Below are positions 15,866 to 24,501 of a DNA stretch of 49,381 bases, one piece after another. The stretch comes from Streptomyces luteolus (GTDB lineage: Bacteria > Actinomycetota > Actinomycetes > Streptomycetales > Streptomycetaceae): positions 1-49,381 of the forward strand of contig NZ_JASCIS010000055.1 of NCBI RefSeq assembly GCF_029968015.1, in the 5' to 3' direction. The notes beneath the pieces were generated by a model. The model worked only from the letters and a program-made list of their open reading frames with translations. It searched no databases and was not told the DNA's origin. Numbering within the stretch: the first letter of the stretch is position 1; each line of letters starts with the position of its first letter. A program made the translations under genes and the position numbers.

Positions 15866-17860
15866 GTGTTTGACCGCCTTCGCGGCTCGTCCGTTCGGCA
15901 CGGCCGAGGCCAGCGGCAGCGCCGGCCGGGAACCGGCGCGCCGGGCGAACTGGTCGGCAGGGACGAGGAGTTGGCGCGCCTCGACGGGCTCCTGGACCGG
16001 CACCGCCTGGTGACCGTGACCGGCGCGGCCGGGGTCGGCAAGAGCCGCCTCGCCCGTGCGGCGGCGGGGCGGCGCGAGGTGGAGGTGGTCCGGGCCCGCT
16101 GGTGGACCGAGGGCCCGGCCGGCGGCCCGGACGCCCTCACCGGAGTGGCCACGGCACTCGGCCTGCCCGTCACCGCCGGATTCGACGAGGTAGCCCGAGC
16201 CCTGGACGGCGGGCCGCGGCTGCTCGTCCTCGACGACGTCGACCCGGTGCGCGGCGGCTGCCTCGCCCTCGTCCAGCGGCTGTTGCAGACGCTGCCCGGG
16301 CTGCGCGTCCTCACGTCCGGCCGGCAGCCGCTCGGCCTGGGCGAGGAGGAGGTGCTGCGACTCGGCCCGCTCTCCCTCGTACCGTCCGGCGACGGCAGGC
16401 CGAGTCCGGCGGTCCGGATGTTCCTGTCCCGGCTGCCTCCGGGGGCGTCGCAGCGGATCGGTGCGGGCGCCGCGGGCCGGACCGTGCTCGACATCTGCGC
16501 GCGGGTGCAGGGGGTGCCGCTGGCCCTGCGCCTCGCGGCCGAGCAGGTGGGCCGACGGCCATCGGCGGAGGTGGCCGCCCTGGTCGAGTCCGCGCAGTGC
16601 CGGCTCGCCGGGGACGCCGCCGGGACCTGGCGGCACCGCTCGCTGCACACCGCGCTCGGCGCGAGCTACACCCTGTGCGAACGGGCCGACCGCATCACCT
16701 GGGCGCGGCTGAGCGTGCTCGGCGGCGACTTCGACGAGGACACCGCGGTGCGCGTGGCCGCCGGCGGGCAGTTGCGCGCGCGGGACATCCCGGCCGGCCT
16801 GGCCCGGCTCACGCTCGCCTCGGTCCTGGAGCCGGTGCGCGACCCCGGTGGCGTACGGCCCGGGCGGTACCGGATGGCGGTCGCGGCGCGGGAGTTCGGC
16901 TTCGAGCGGCTGCGGGACGCGGGCGAGGCACCCGAGGCGGTGGAACGGCACCTGCTGTGGTGCCGGGACGCGGCCGAGTCCGCGCAGCGGCTGTGGCAGG
17001 CGGGGCTGCAGCAGCAGGCGATCGCGCTCGTACGCGCCGAGGAGGCGAATCTGCGGGCCGCGCTCGTCCGGTCGCCGCGGACGGCGGCGCAGGCCGAGAC
17101 CGCGCTGCACGCCGTGGTGGCGCTCTGGTTCTGGTGGGGCGTGTGCGGGCGCACCGGGCAGGGCCGCTCCTGTCTGCAGCGGCTGCTTCCTCTCTGTCCG
17201 GAGGTGTCGCTGCTGCGGGCGCGGGCGTTGTGGCTGGCCGGGTGGATCGCGGTGCGGTCCGGGGAGGACGACGCGGCCGAGGCACTGCGCGAGGCCGGTG
17301 AGATGGCGGTGCTGGTCGGCGACGACACGACCCTTGGTCATGTCGCTGACGCGTCCGGGGTGCTCGCGGCGTTCGCGGGCGACCGGGAGCTTGCGGTCGC
17401 CTGCCTGCGGGAGGCGGTGCAGCTGATTCCGGAGGAGGTGTTCTACGGGCCCTCGGTGGCGCACAGTTGGGCGGTCCTCGCCTGCAACCAGGCACACACC
17501 TCGCCCGCCGCGGCCCGCCGTTCCGTACGCCGCGCGGTGGCGCTGCGGCGCACCCGCGACGACCGGTGGGCGCGCTGCGTGACGGGGTACGCGCTGGCCT
17601 TCGTGGACCATCTGGCGGAGCGGCCCTCGCGCGCCTGGCGGCGGGCGCGGCGTGCGCTGAACGACGCCGAGGTGCTCGGCAACCCGCTGGGGACGGTCGT
17701 CGTGGAGCGGCTGCTCGCCGAGATCCAGCGCGTTCCGGCCTCGGCCCCGCCCCTGCCGGACCGTCGGCTCGTACCGCGGAAGCGGCCGGGCTCGCCGACC
17801 CGGTACGCGGAGCCCGGCGGCGACGGCCGGCTCGCGCGCGGGGGCGCGCGCCCGCGCTGA
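15866..17860 (+). CDS. Orphan NB-ARC/STAND-type ATPase regulator-like protein
   Basis: The start is GTG 15866, following CAGGAGCAGG. The 664-residue protein has a P-loop GAAGVGKS at 53-60, a Walker B segment LLVLDDVD at 119-126, GLRVLTSGRQPLGL (sensor-like), and LALRLAAEQVGRRP, the typical winged-helix boundary of AfsR/LuxR-associated ATPases. The C-terminal half is helical and TPR-like. Unlike AfsR/SARP or LAL regulators it has no N-terminal OmpR-type domain and no C-terminal LuxR HTH. It may therefore act through protein partners or be a truncated regulator. Its gene ends 19 bp from the convergent phosphatase gene. Confidence 0.82.
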   Translation: MFDRLRGSSVRHGRGQRQRRPGTGAPGELVGRDEELARLDGLLDRHRLVTVTGAAGVGKSRLARAAAGRREVEVVRARWWTEGPAGGPDALTGVATALGLPVTAGFDEVARALDGGPRLLVLDDVDPVRGGCLALVQRLLQTLPGLRVLTSGRQPLGLGEEEVLRLGPLSLVPSGDGRPSPAVRMFLSRLPPGASQRIGAGAAGRTVLDICARVQGVPLALRLAAEQVGRRPSAEVAALVESAQCRLAGDAAGTWRHRSLHTALGASYTLCERADRITWARLSVLGGDFDEDTAVRVAAGGQLRARDIPAGLARLTLASVLEPVRDPGGVRPGRYRMAVAAREFGFERLRDAGEAPEAVERHLLWCRDAAESAQRLWQAGLQQQAIALVRAEEANLRAALVRSPRTAAQAETALHAVVALWFWWGVCGRTGQGRSCLQRLLPLCPEVSLLRARALWLAGWIAVRSGEDDAAEALREAGEMAVLVGDDTTLGHVADASGVLAAFAGDRELAVACLREAVQLIPEEVFYGPSVAHSWAVLACNQAHTSPAAARRSVRRAVALRRTRDDRWARCVTGYALAFVDHLAERPSRAWRRARRALNDAEVLGNPLGTVVVERLLAEIQRVPASAPPLPDRRLVPRKRPGSPTRYAEPGGDGRLARGGARPR

Positions 17861-17879
17861 CCCGGACAGGCCCCAGCGG

Positions 17880-19985
17880 TCAGCTGCCGTCGGCCGGGGG
17901 AAGGGGGTGCGTACGGGCGATGAGGACGGCCACGTCGTCCGGGTCGCCGTGGCGGCGGAGCTGGGTGAGGAGGAGGTCGCAGGTCTCCTCCAGGGAGCGG
18001 CGCGGCTGGTCGAGCAGGTCCAGGAGGGTGGCGAGGCGGGTGCCGATGTCCTCCTCGCGGACCTCCACCAGGCCGTCGGTGTAGAGCAGCAGCTCGTCGC
18101 CGTCGGTGAGGGCGAACTCGGCCGCCTCGAACGGCACTCCGCCCACGCCGAGGGGTGCGCCGGTCGGCAGGGAGAGCAGCTGCGGGCGTTCGTCCGGGCG
18201 GCACAGGACGGGCGGAAGGTGGCCGGCGGTGGCGATGCGGCACCGGCCGGTGTGCGGGTCGTACTCGGCGTACACGCAGGTGGCGAGGGTCTCGTCGAGT
18301 TCGCCCGCGATCCGGTCCAGGTGCGTGAGGACGTCCGCGGGTGCGAGGCCGAGACCGGCCAACGTGCGGGTGGCGGTGCGGAGTTGGCCCATGGAGGCGG
18401 CGGCGTTGATGCCGCTGCCCATGACGTCGCCGACGACGAGGGCGGAGCGCTCACCGGCGAGGCGGATGACGTCGAACCAGTCGCCGCCGACCTCGCCCGC
18501 GGTGGTGGCGGGCTGGTAGCGGTACGCGATGTCGAGGCCCGGGGGTTTGACCGGCCGGTGCGGCAGCAGGTGGCGTTGCAGGGAGAGCGCGGCGTGGCTC
18601 TGCTGCTGGTAGCCGCGGGCGTTGTCGATGGCGACGGCGGCGCGGGCGGCGAGCTCCCCGGCGAGCAGCAGGTCGTCGTGGTCGAAGGGCAGCGGGTTGC
18701 GGGTCCTGGCGAGGGTGAGGGCACCGAGCACGGTGCCGCGCGCCCGCAGCGGGATCGCCATGTACGAGTGCACCCCGGCCTCTTCGAGCAGCGCCGACAC
18801 GTCGCGGTCGCGGCCGATCCGGGCGAGGTCCTGCTGCCTGACGTGGGCGATGAGGGTGGGGCGTCCGGAGCGTACGCACTGGGCGACGAGGCGGTTCGAC
18901 TCGTACCGGGAGGTCCGCCCGGCGGGTTCGGAGGCGCGCTCGGCGAAGGTGGGGTGGGCCGCGCTGGCGACGGCGACCGCGCGGACGAGGCCGCCTCCGG
19001 AGGCGGGCGGCCGGGCGGGGCTGCCGAACTTCAGGACGCTGTCGAGGAGGTCGACGGCGGCGATGTCGGCGAACTCGGGCACCAGGCAGTCGGCGAGTTC
19101 CCGGGCGGTGCGGTCGAGGTCGAGGGTGGTGCCGATGCGTTCGGTGGCGTCGGCGATCATCGCGAGGCGGCGCTGGGCGCGGGCGGCGGCGGTGGCGGCG
19201 CGGTGCTGTTCGGTGATGTCGACGACGGACACGGCGAGGCCGATGACCCGCTTCTGGCCGGGGTCCTCCAGGCGGTGCAGGGACACCGACCAGGCGTGCT
19301 CGGTCTCCGGGTCGGCGGGGGTGCGGCCCACGGTGAAGGTGTCGAGGGACGGGGTGCCGGTGGCGAGCACCTCGTGCATCGCGGACTCGACGGCCTCGCC
19401 GTTGAGGAACGGCAGCGCCTCGGAGACGGTGTGCCCGAGGTGCTCGGCGGCGGGGATGCCGTTGATGCGTTCCAGGGCCGGGTTGACCATGACGTACCGG
19501 AGATCGGTGTTCATCACGGCGAGGCCGATCGGGGACTGGCTGAACAGGCGCAGGGAGAGTGCCAGGTCCCGCTCCATGCGCTGCAGGGTGGCGCGCTCGG
19601 AGGCGAGCCCGAGGGCGTAGACGTTGCCCCGCTTGTCCTCCAGGCGCATGTTGCGGAACTCGGCGAGGCGGGTGCCGGTGTCCTTGTGGCGTACGGGGAA
19701 GACCCCGGCCCAGGGTTCGCCGCTGGCCATGACCTCGGTGAAGAGGGAGAGGACCAGGTCGAGGTGTTCCTCGTCGACGAGGATCCGGGCGGCGGGACGG
19801 CCCAGGGCCTCGGCGGCGGTGTACCCGAAGAGGGTCTCGGCCTGGGGGCTCCACAGGGCGATGCGGCCGTCGGCGTCGAGGACGACGGCGGCGACGCCGA
19901 GCACGTCGAGGAGGCCGCCCGGTTCCAGGAGTGGGCCGGAGTCCTCCGGGTCGGGTCCGGGAGGCAGAGCGTCCGCAGCACGCAT
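17880..19985 (-). CDS. PAS-PAS-GAF-SpoIIE (PP2C) sensory phosphatase
   Basis: The start is ATG 19985 (MRAADALPPGPDPEDSGPLL), with GGGAG 8 bp upstream. The 701-residue cytoplasmic protein has PAS domains at about 25-130 (VVLDADGRIALWSPQAETLF) and 145-255 (AVMNTDLRYVMVNPALERIN), a GAF domain at about 285-455, and a C-terminal PP2C/SpoIIE domain. Its catalytic motifs are GGDWFD at 500-505, GDVMGSG at 519-525, LLLYTDGLVEVRE and DPDDVAVL. This is the classic Streptomyces multi-sensor phosphatase that sets the activity of anti-sigma antagonists. There is no anti-sigma kinase domain in the protein or next to it. It is the second SpoIIE protein in the window. Confidence 0.93.
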   Translation of the reverse strand: MRAADALPPGPDPEDSGPLLEPGGLLDVLGVAAVVLDADGRIALWSPQAETLFGYTAAEALGRPAARILVDEEHLDLVLSLFTEVMASGEPWAGVFPVRHKDTGTRLAEFRNMRLEDKRGNVYALGLASERATLQRMERDLALSLRLFSQSPIGLAVMNTDLRYVMVNPALERINGIPAAEHLGHTVSEALPFLNGEAVESAMHEVLATGTPSLDTFTVGRTPADPETEHAWSVSLHRLEDPGQKRVIGLAVSVVDITEQHRAATAAARAQRRLAMIADATERIGTTLDLDRTARELADCLVPEFADIAAVDLLDSVLKFGSPARPPASGGGLVRAVAVASAAHPTFAERASEPAGRTSRYESNRLVAQCVRSGRPTLIAHVRQQDLARIGRDRDVSALLEEAGVHSYMAIPLRARGTVLGALTLARTRNPLPFDHDDLLLAGELAARAAVAIDNARGYQQQSHAALSLQRHLLPHRPVKPPGLDIAYRYQPATTAGEVGGDWFDVIRLAGERSALVVGDVMGSGINAAASMGQLRTATRTLAGLGLAPADVLTHLDRIAGELDETLATCVYAEYDPHTGRCRIATAGHLPPVLCRPDERPQLLSLPTGAPLGVGGVPFEAAEFALTDGDELLLYTDGLVEVREEDIGTRLATLLDLLDQPRRSLEETCDLLLTQLRRHGDPDDVAVLIARTHPLPPADGS

Positions 19986-20164
19986 CGGTCCGCTCCCTTC
20001 TCCTGTCGACCGCCGCCTGTCGGCCTCCCGAGTCTCCCCCGATGTCGCGTCTCCTGTCTGCCCTCCGGCGCGGCCGAAGATCTCTCCATCATCCCCATCG
20101 GGTGGGGCGGTCGCCATTCGCGTACGGAGACCGGCGGGTAAGGGGCGCGGCGGGGTGCTCGGGG

Positions 20165-21616
20165 TCAGGTCCTCTCGATGTGGTGCGGGCCGCCGAGCGG
20201 GGTGCGCATGAGGAGGACATACAGGACCGGAGAGACGACGAGGCCGACGGGCAGGGCGACGTCGATGCCGTCGAGGGCCTGGGCGATCGGGCCGGTGTAC
20301 AGGGTGTTGACGCTCAGGGCGGAGGCGGTGACGCCGCCGGTCAGGGCGCAGGCACCGGCCCAGTTGACGCCGCCGCGGTACCAGAAGGGGCTCCGGCGGG
20401 ACTCGTCGGTGAGCGCGGAGCCGTCGTACCGGTTGCGGCGCAGCACGATGTCGGCCGCGTAGATCGACATGCTCGGGCCGAGCAGGACGACGGTCAGCTG
20501 GAGGATGTTGCTGACGGTGTCGAGGAAGTTGGAGACGAGGAGCGCGTACAGCGTGAGGGCCACGGCGGCCGCGCCGTCGACGAGGACGCTGTACGAGCGG
20601 CGGATGCGGACGCCGACGGCCTGGAGGGCGAGACCGGCGCTGTACGCGGTGAGGGCGTTGATGGCGATGGTGCCGAGGACGAGCGCGACGAGGAAGAGGG
20701 GCGAGAACCAGCTCGGCAGGATCGATTCGAGGGCGGTCTGCGGGTCGCTCATGTCGAGCGTGGTGGCCGCCATGGCGCCGAGCCCGGAGACGAGCACTCC
20801 GGGCAGGAAGGCACCGAGTGCCGTCCAGCCGAGGACGGCCCTGGCGGAGCTGGCGCGCGGCAGGTAGCGGGCGAAGTCGGCGCTGGTGGTGTACGAGAGC
20901 GGCCCGGAGGCGATGAGTGTGACGCCCGCGAGCAGCACGGCCCACAGCCGGGTGCCGGTGAGCGGTGCGGCGGGAGCGTACGAGAAGTCGGTGTGGCGGA
21001 CGACGGCGATGCCGACGGCGATGAACACCGCGGTCAGGACGAGCGTGATCGGCAGGTAGAGCCTCAGGATCAGGGCGTGGCCGTAGACGCTGATGGTGAG
21101 GGTGAGGACGGCGATGACGATCACGACGGCGATCTGCACGCCGGTCGTGGCTCTGATCCCGACGCGTTCGACGAGGGCGAAGCCCGCGGTCGCGGCGGCG
21201 GCCAGGTTGAGGGCGAAGTAGCAGACGGAGATCATCCAGCCGGTCACGGCGTTGTTCACGCGGTTGCCGCGGACGCCGTAGAGGGCGCGGGTGATGACCT
21301 CGCTCGGGGTGCCGGAGGCGGGCCCGGAGATGGCGAGGAACCCGGTGAGCAGCCAGCAGAGGTTGCCCACGACGATCACCGCGAGGGCCTGCCGGAGGTT
21401 CAGGCCCATCAGGACGAGAGCGCCGCCGACCACGAGGCTCAGATACGTCACGCCGGCCGCGGCCCAGACGGCGAACAACTGGCGCGGCCGGCCGTGGCGT
21501 TCGCTCTCGGGAATGTGGTCGATGCCGTGCGCCTCGACATGGCCCGCGCGCTCCGATCCGGCCGGGTGGGCCGACTCTCGCGCGGCGGGACGCGGTTCGG
21601 GAAGTGTGGACGCCAT
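20165..21616 (-). CDS. NCS1 family purine/cytosine permease
   Basis: The 483-residue protein starts at ATG 21616, with GGAGGGG upstream. About twelve membrane helices are visible. NCS1 signatures include HGIDHIPESERHGRPRQLFA before the first helix, GALVLMGLNLRQALAVIVVG, SGPASGTPSEVITRALYGVRG and SYTTSADFARYLPR. NCS1 carriers import nucleobases, allantoin, hydantoin or related compounds by proton or sodium symport. The divergent TetR regulator probably controls it, and the amidohydrolase beyond the TetR gene may process the imported compound. Confidence 0.93.
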   Translation of the reverse strand: MASTLPEPRPAARESAHPAGSERAGHVEAHGIDHIPESERHGRPRQLFAVWAAAGVTYLSLVVGGALVLMGLNLRQALAVIVVGNLCWLLTGFLAISGPASGTPSEVITRALYGVRGNRVNNAVTGWMISVCYFALNLAAAATAGFALVERVGIRATTGVQIAVVIVIAVLTLTISVYGHALILRLYLPITLVLTAVFIAVGIAVVRHTDFSYAPAAPLTGTRLWAVLLAGVTLIASGPLSYTTSADFARYLPRASSARAVLGWTALGAFLPGVLVSGLGAMAATTLDMSDPQTALESILPSWFSPLFLVALVLGTIAINALTAYSAGLALQAVGVRIRRSYSVLVDGAAAVALTLYALLVSNFLDTVSNILQLTVVLLGPSMSIYAADIVLRRNRYDGSALTDESRRSPFWYRGGVNWAGACALTGGVTASALSVNTLYTGPIAQALDGIDVALPVGLVVSPVLYVLLMRTPLGGPHHIERT

Positions 21617-21653
21617 GGCCCCTCCGGGTGCTCGTACTATCCACCTGCTTGCT

Positions 21654-21673
21654 TATTGGTCGAGCACTCAATA
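21654..21673. promoter_or_regulatory. Candidate TetR operator between permease and tetR
   Basis: TATTG-N10-CAATA forms an inverted repeat with an AT-rich surround. It lies 37 bp upstream of the permease start and 11 bp before the tetR start. It would overlap the divergent promoters. Confidence 0.6.
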
Positions 21674-21684
21674 GCATCCCTCGT

Positions 21685-22350
21685 ATGCCGTCAAGCGTTC
21701 AGCGCAAGCGAGTCAGAAAAACTCCAGCCGCCCGACGTGCGGAAATCGTCGCCGCGGCCGCCCGGGTGGCACTGACCGAGGGCCTGGAGTGCATCACGCT
21801 CCGCCGGATCGCCGAGGATCTCGACGTACGCCCCGGGCTCATCAGCCACTACTTCCCGTCGGCCGAGGAACTGGTGGCCGAGGCCTTCGGCCAGGCCGCG
21901 GGGCGCGAGCTCGACGCACTCCTGCCGAACGAGCGGACCGAGGGCTCCCCCGCCCACTACCTGGCCCGTTTCTTCGCGCTCGCGACCGGCGCCGCGTACG
22001 ACGACGTCTCCCGGCTCTGGATCAACGCACGGCATCTCAGCCGCTACCGGCCGGCGCTGCGCGAGCGGGTCGGGGTGCAGGAGGCGGCCTGGCGCGAGCG
22101 GTTCACCGCGGTGATCGAGGACGGCGTGCGGGACGACGGATTCCGTACCGACAGCCCGGTCCTGACGGCCATTCACATCCTGGTCGTGCTCGACGGACTC
22201 GGCGCCCAGGCCAACTCCCGGACTGTAGACCGCCCCCAGGCCGTCGCCCTGCTGGCCGTGACCACGGCAGAGCGCGAACTCGGCCTGGAGAGCGGGACGT
22301 TGAGCCGCCTCGCCGACGAGCTGACCGAGGCGGACCTCGCTCGGGACTAG
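21685..22350 (+). CDS. TetR family regulator of the NCS1 permease
   Basis: The 221-residue protein starts at ATG 21685 (MPSSVQRKRVRKTPAARRAE); there is no Shine-Dalgarno sequence and the start may be leaderless. The N-terminal HTH is clear: IVAAAARVALTEGLECITLR, RIAEDLDVRPGLISHYFPSA. The helical ligand-binding domain that follows resembles the BetI/RutR group. The stop codon TAG at 22348-22350 is part of the left terminal repeat of the adjacent MITE-like element, so the insertion may have changed the last residue or residues. It likely represses itself and the permease through the inverted repeat at 21654. Confidence 0.92.
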   Translation: MPSSVQRKRVRKTPAARRAEIVAAAARVALTEGLECITLRRIAEDLDVRPGLISHYFPSAEELVAEAFGQAAGRELDALLPNERTEGSPAHYLARFFALATGAAYDDVSRLWINARHLSRYRPALRERVGVQEAAWRERFTAVIEDGVRDDGFRTDSPVLTAIHILVVLDGLGAQANSRTVDRPQAVALLAVTTAERELGLESGTLSRLADELTEADLARD

Positions 22351-22475
22351 GGCATGTCCGTAAAGTCCCTCCCCCAGCCTTCGGCCGGGAGGTGCCCCCA
22401 GAACAGGGGGGACCCCCATGACCCCGCAGGGCCCGCCCTCCGGGCGGACGACGGGACTTCACGGACACGACCTAG
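22347..22475. mobile_element. 129-bp MITE-like element
   Basis: Imperfect terminal inverted repeats of 23 bp (22347-22369 and 22453-22475) match at 20 of 23 positions. The left starts CTAGGGCATGTCCGTAAAGT and the right ends in CGGACACGACCTAG. Both outer ends are CTAG, which may be a target duplication or part of the repeat. Inside is a GC-rich hairpin (CCCCCAGCCTTCGGC then GGGAGGTGCC) but no transposase. The structure fits a non-autonomous element of an IS5-like family, common between Streptomyces genes. Confidence 0.75.
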
Positions 22476-22539
22476 CCCGGGACGAGCCGCACTCCTGACC
22501 CCCCGCAGCCCTCCCCCCATACCCCCTCCTGGAGCCTTC

Positions 22540-24162
22540 GTGCGCACTCCCCTGGCCCTCCTCTCTGCCCGCCTACTCGACCCGCTGTCCGGCGAACCCC
22601 TGCCGCAGACCGCGCTCGCCGTGTCCGACGGGCGGATCGCCGCGCTCGGCGACGACCGGGAGATCCGCGCCCTCGCCGACGCCTCGACCGAGGTGATCGA
22701 CCTGGGCGGCGCCGTCGTCACCCCCGGCCTGGTCGACGGGCATCTGCACCCCGTCTCCGGCGCGGAGATGACGCAGGGCCTCGACCTCTCGGGCTGCGCG
22801 AGCCTCGACGACGTACGGGAGGCCCTGGCGGCCGCCGTACGCGAGCTGCGGCGCGGGGAGTGGCTGCGCGGGTGGGGGCTCGACCCGAACGTGTTCGGGG
22901 ACCTGCCCGTCGAGTCGGCCGCGCTCGGGCCCGTCCTCGACGGCGTGCCCGCGCTGCTCCAGCTCTTCGACGCGCACTCGATGCTGGCGAGCCCGCGCGC
23001 CCTGGAGCTCTCCGGCGTGGACGGGCCGCGGCGGTTCGACCAGGCCGCCGAGGTCGTCTGCGACGCGGCGGGCAGGCCCACCGGGCTGCTCCTGGAGGAC
23101 GCGGCCTGCGAGCTGGTCGAACGCGCCACGCCGCAGCCGACCCGCGCGGCGCGCCGGGCCCGACTCGCCGCCGTACTGCGGGAGATGGCCGCTTCGGGGC
23201 TGACCGGCGGGCACGCCATGGACGCGGGCGGCGACAGCCTGGCCTTCTACCGCGAGCTCGACACGTCGGGTGAACTGCCGCTGCGGCTGCGCGTCGCCCC
23301 GTGGTGCCAGCCGGGCGTGGACGCCGACGGGGTCCGTGCGCTCGTCGGGCAGCAGGGCGTCGGCGGTGCGCTGTGGCGGGTGGACGGCGTGAAGCTGTTC
23401 ATGGACGGCACGATCGACAACGGCACGGCGTGGCTGGAGCGCCCCGACTGCCACGGCGAGTCCACGCACGCCTTCTGGCCCGATCCCGCGGCCTACACCC
23501 ATGTCATCGCCGAGCTGCACCGGGCCGGTGTGCCCACGGCGACCCATGCCATCGGCGACGCGGCGGTGCGGCACGCCCTCGAAGCGGTGGCCCTCGCGGG
23601 CGGCGGCCGGGACTCGGGCGTACGGCATCGGGTGGAGCACATCGAGACCGTGCCGGACGACACGCTGCGGCGCTTCGCGGAGCTCGGCGTCGTGGCGTCC
23701 ATGCAGCCCACCCACTGCTGCGACTTCACGCGGGCCGACCACAGCGACAACTGGTCGCGGCGGCTCGGCGAGGAGCGGGCCGCGCGCGCCTGGCGCTGCC
23801 GCGACCTGTGGGACTCGGGGGCCACGGTCGTGCTCGGCTCGGACTGGCCGATCGCCCCCTACCCTCCGCTCCAGGTCATGGCGGGGGCCCGCCACCGCCG
23901 CCCGAGCCGTGATCTGACGCAGCCTCCGCACGGACCGGAGCAGGCCCTCACCGCACTTGAGTCGCTGCGGGCCATGACGGTCAACGCCGCGTACGCGGCG
24001 GGCGAGGAGGACCGGGCCGGGCGCCTCGCGGTCGGGCACCGCGCCGATCTGACGGTGTTCGCGGAGAGCCCGCTGACCACCGACGCCACGGAACTGCCGG
24101 ATCTGCCGGTGCTCCTGACGGTCCTCGACGGCCGCGCGACCCACCGGGCGGCCGGGCTCTGA
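22540..24162 (+). CDS. Amidohydrolase family protein (YtcJ-like)
   Basis: The start is GTG 22540, with GGAG at 22531-22534; the in-frame sequence upstream belongs to the MITE. The 540-residue protein has the amidohydrolase metal motif GLVDGHLHP near residue 65, a VDGVKLFMDGTIDNGTAW segment, THAIGDAAVRHALEA, RHRVEHIETVPDD, and LGSDWPIAPYPPL with the catalytic Asp. It closes with a beta-sandwich segment GRLAVGHRADLTVFAESPLT. YtcJ-like enzymes hydrolyse amides or N-acyl compounds in the cytoplasm. It follows tetR and may belong with the NCS1 permease. Confidence 0.93.
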   Translation: MRTPLALLSARLLDPLSGEPLPQTALAVSDGRIAALGDDREIRALADASTEVIDLGGAVVTPGLVDGHLHPVSGAEMTQGLDLSGCASLDDVREALAAAVRELRRGEWLRGWGLDPNVFGDLPVESAALGPVLDGVPALLQLFDAHSMLASPRALELSGVDGPRRFDQAAEVVCDAAGRPTGLLLEDAACELVERATPQPTRAARRARLAAVLREMAASGLTGGHAMDAGGDSLAFYRELDTSGELPLRLRVAPWCQPGVDADGVRALVGQQGVGGALWRVDGVKLFMDGTIDNGTAWLERPDCHGESTHAFWPDPAAYTHVIAELHRAGVPTATHAIGDAAVRHALEAVALAGGGRDSGVRHRVEHIETVPDDTLRRFAELGVVASMQPTHCCDFTRADHSDNWSRRLGEERAARAWRCRDLWDSGATVVLGSDWPIAPYPPLQVMAGARHRRPSRDLTQPPHGPEQALTALESLRAMTVNAAYAAGEEDRAGRLAVGHRADLTVFAESPLTTDATELPDLPVLLTVLDGRATHRAAGL

Positions 24163-24501
24163 GAGCTGCGGCCCGATGTCCCTTGTCCCGCAGGGGAGTT
24201 GAGCGGGTGCCGCTTGCCTCGGGCGACCGGCCGCGCGCGTACACCGCCGGTCGCGGCGCGGGGGGCGGTGGAGCGGTGGAGCGGTGGAGCGGTAGCACCG
24301 CGCCACGCCGAAGGCGATTCACCACTCAGGTGAATAAACACACTATTTGACTGCGTATCGGATAGATCGCTCCCTTCGGGCGGGTATCAGTGGCCGACGT
24401 CGGACGCCGTGTCCGACGTCCAGGGGACGCGCGTCTCCACTCCGGCGCCCCACAGCCCCGGCGGACACCCGCGCGCTCCTGGTCCTCACGAAGGGAAAGT
24501 C
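24163..24501. other. 339-bp intergenic region with repeats and an operator-like site
   Basis: No gene is seen. The octamer GCGGTGGA is repeated three times in tandem at 24265-24288. An AT-rich segment at 24317-24370 likely contains the promoter of the secreted protein at 24502 and includes TTGACT at 24347-24352. Confidence 0.6.
24317..24335. promoter_or_regulatory. Perfect inverted repeat ATTCACC-N5-GGTGAAT
   Basis: Perfect 7-bp arms flank a 5-bp spacer in an AT-rich stretch 167 bp before the start of the secreted protein gene. It looks like a binding site for a dimeric regulator; which one is unknown. Confidence 0.5.

Noticed and set aside
17880..21677. A single 1265-residue reading frame across the SpoIIE gene and the permease
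   Set aside because: The part beyond 19985 is the shadow of the permease gene, which has a clear membrane-protein sequence in another frame, and a good start with ribosome site exists at 19985.
20165..24162. A complete purine degradation cluster
   Set aside because: Only a permease, a regulator and a generic amidohydrolase are present, with a MITE between; no other purine or allantoin genes are seen.
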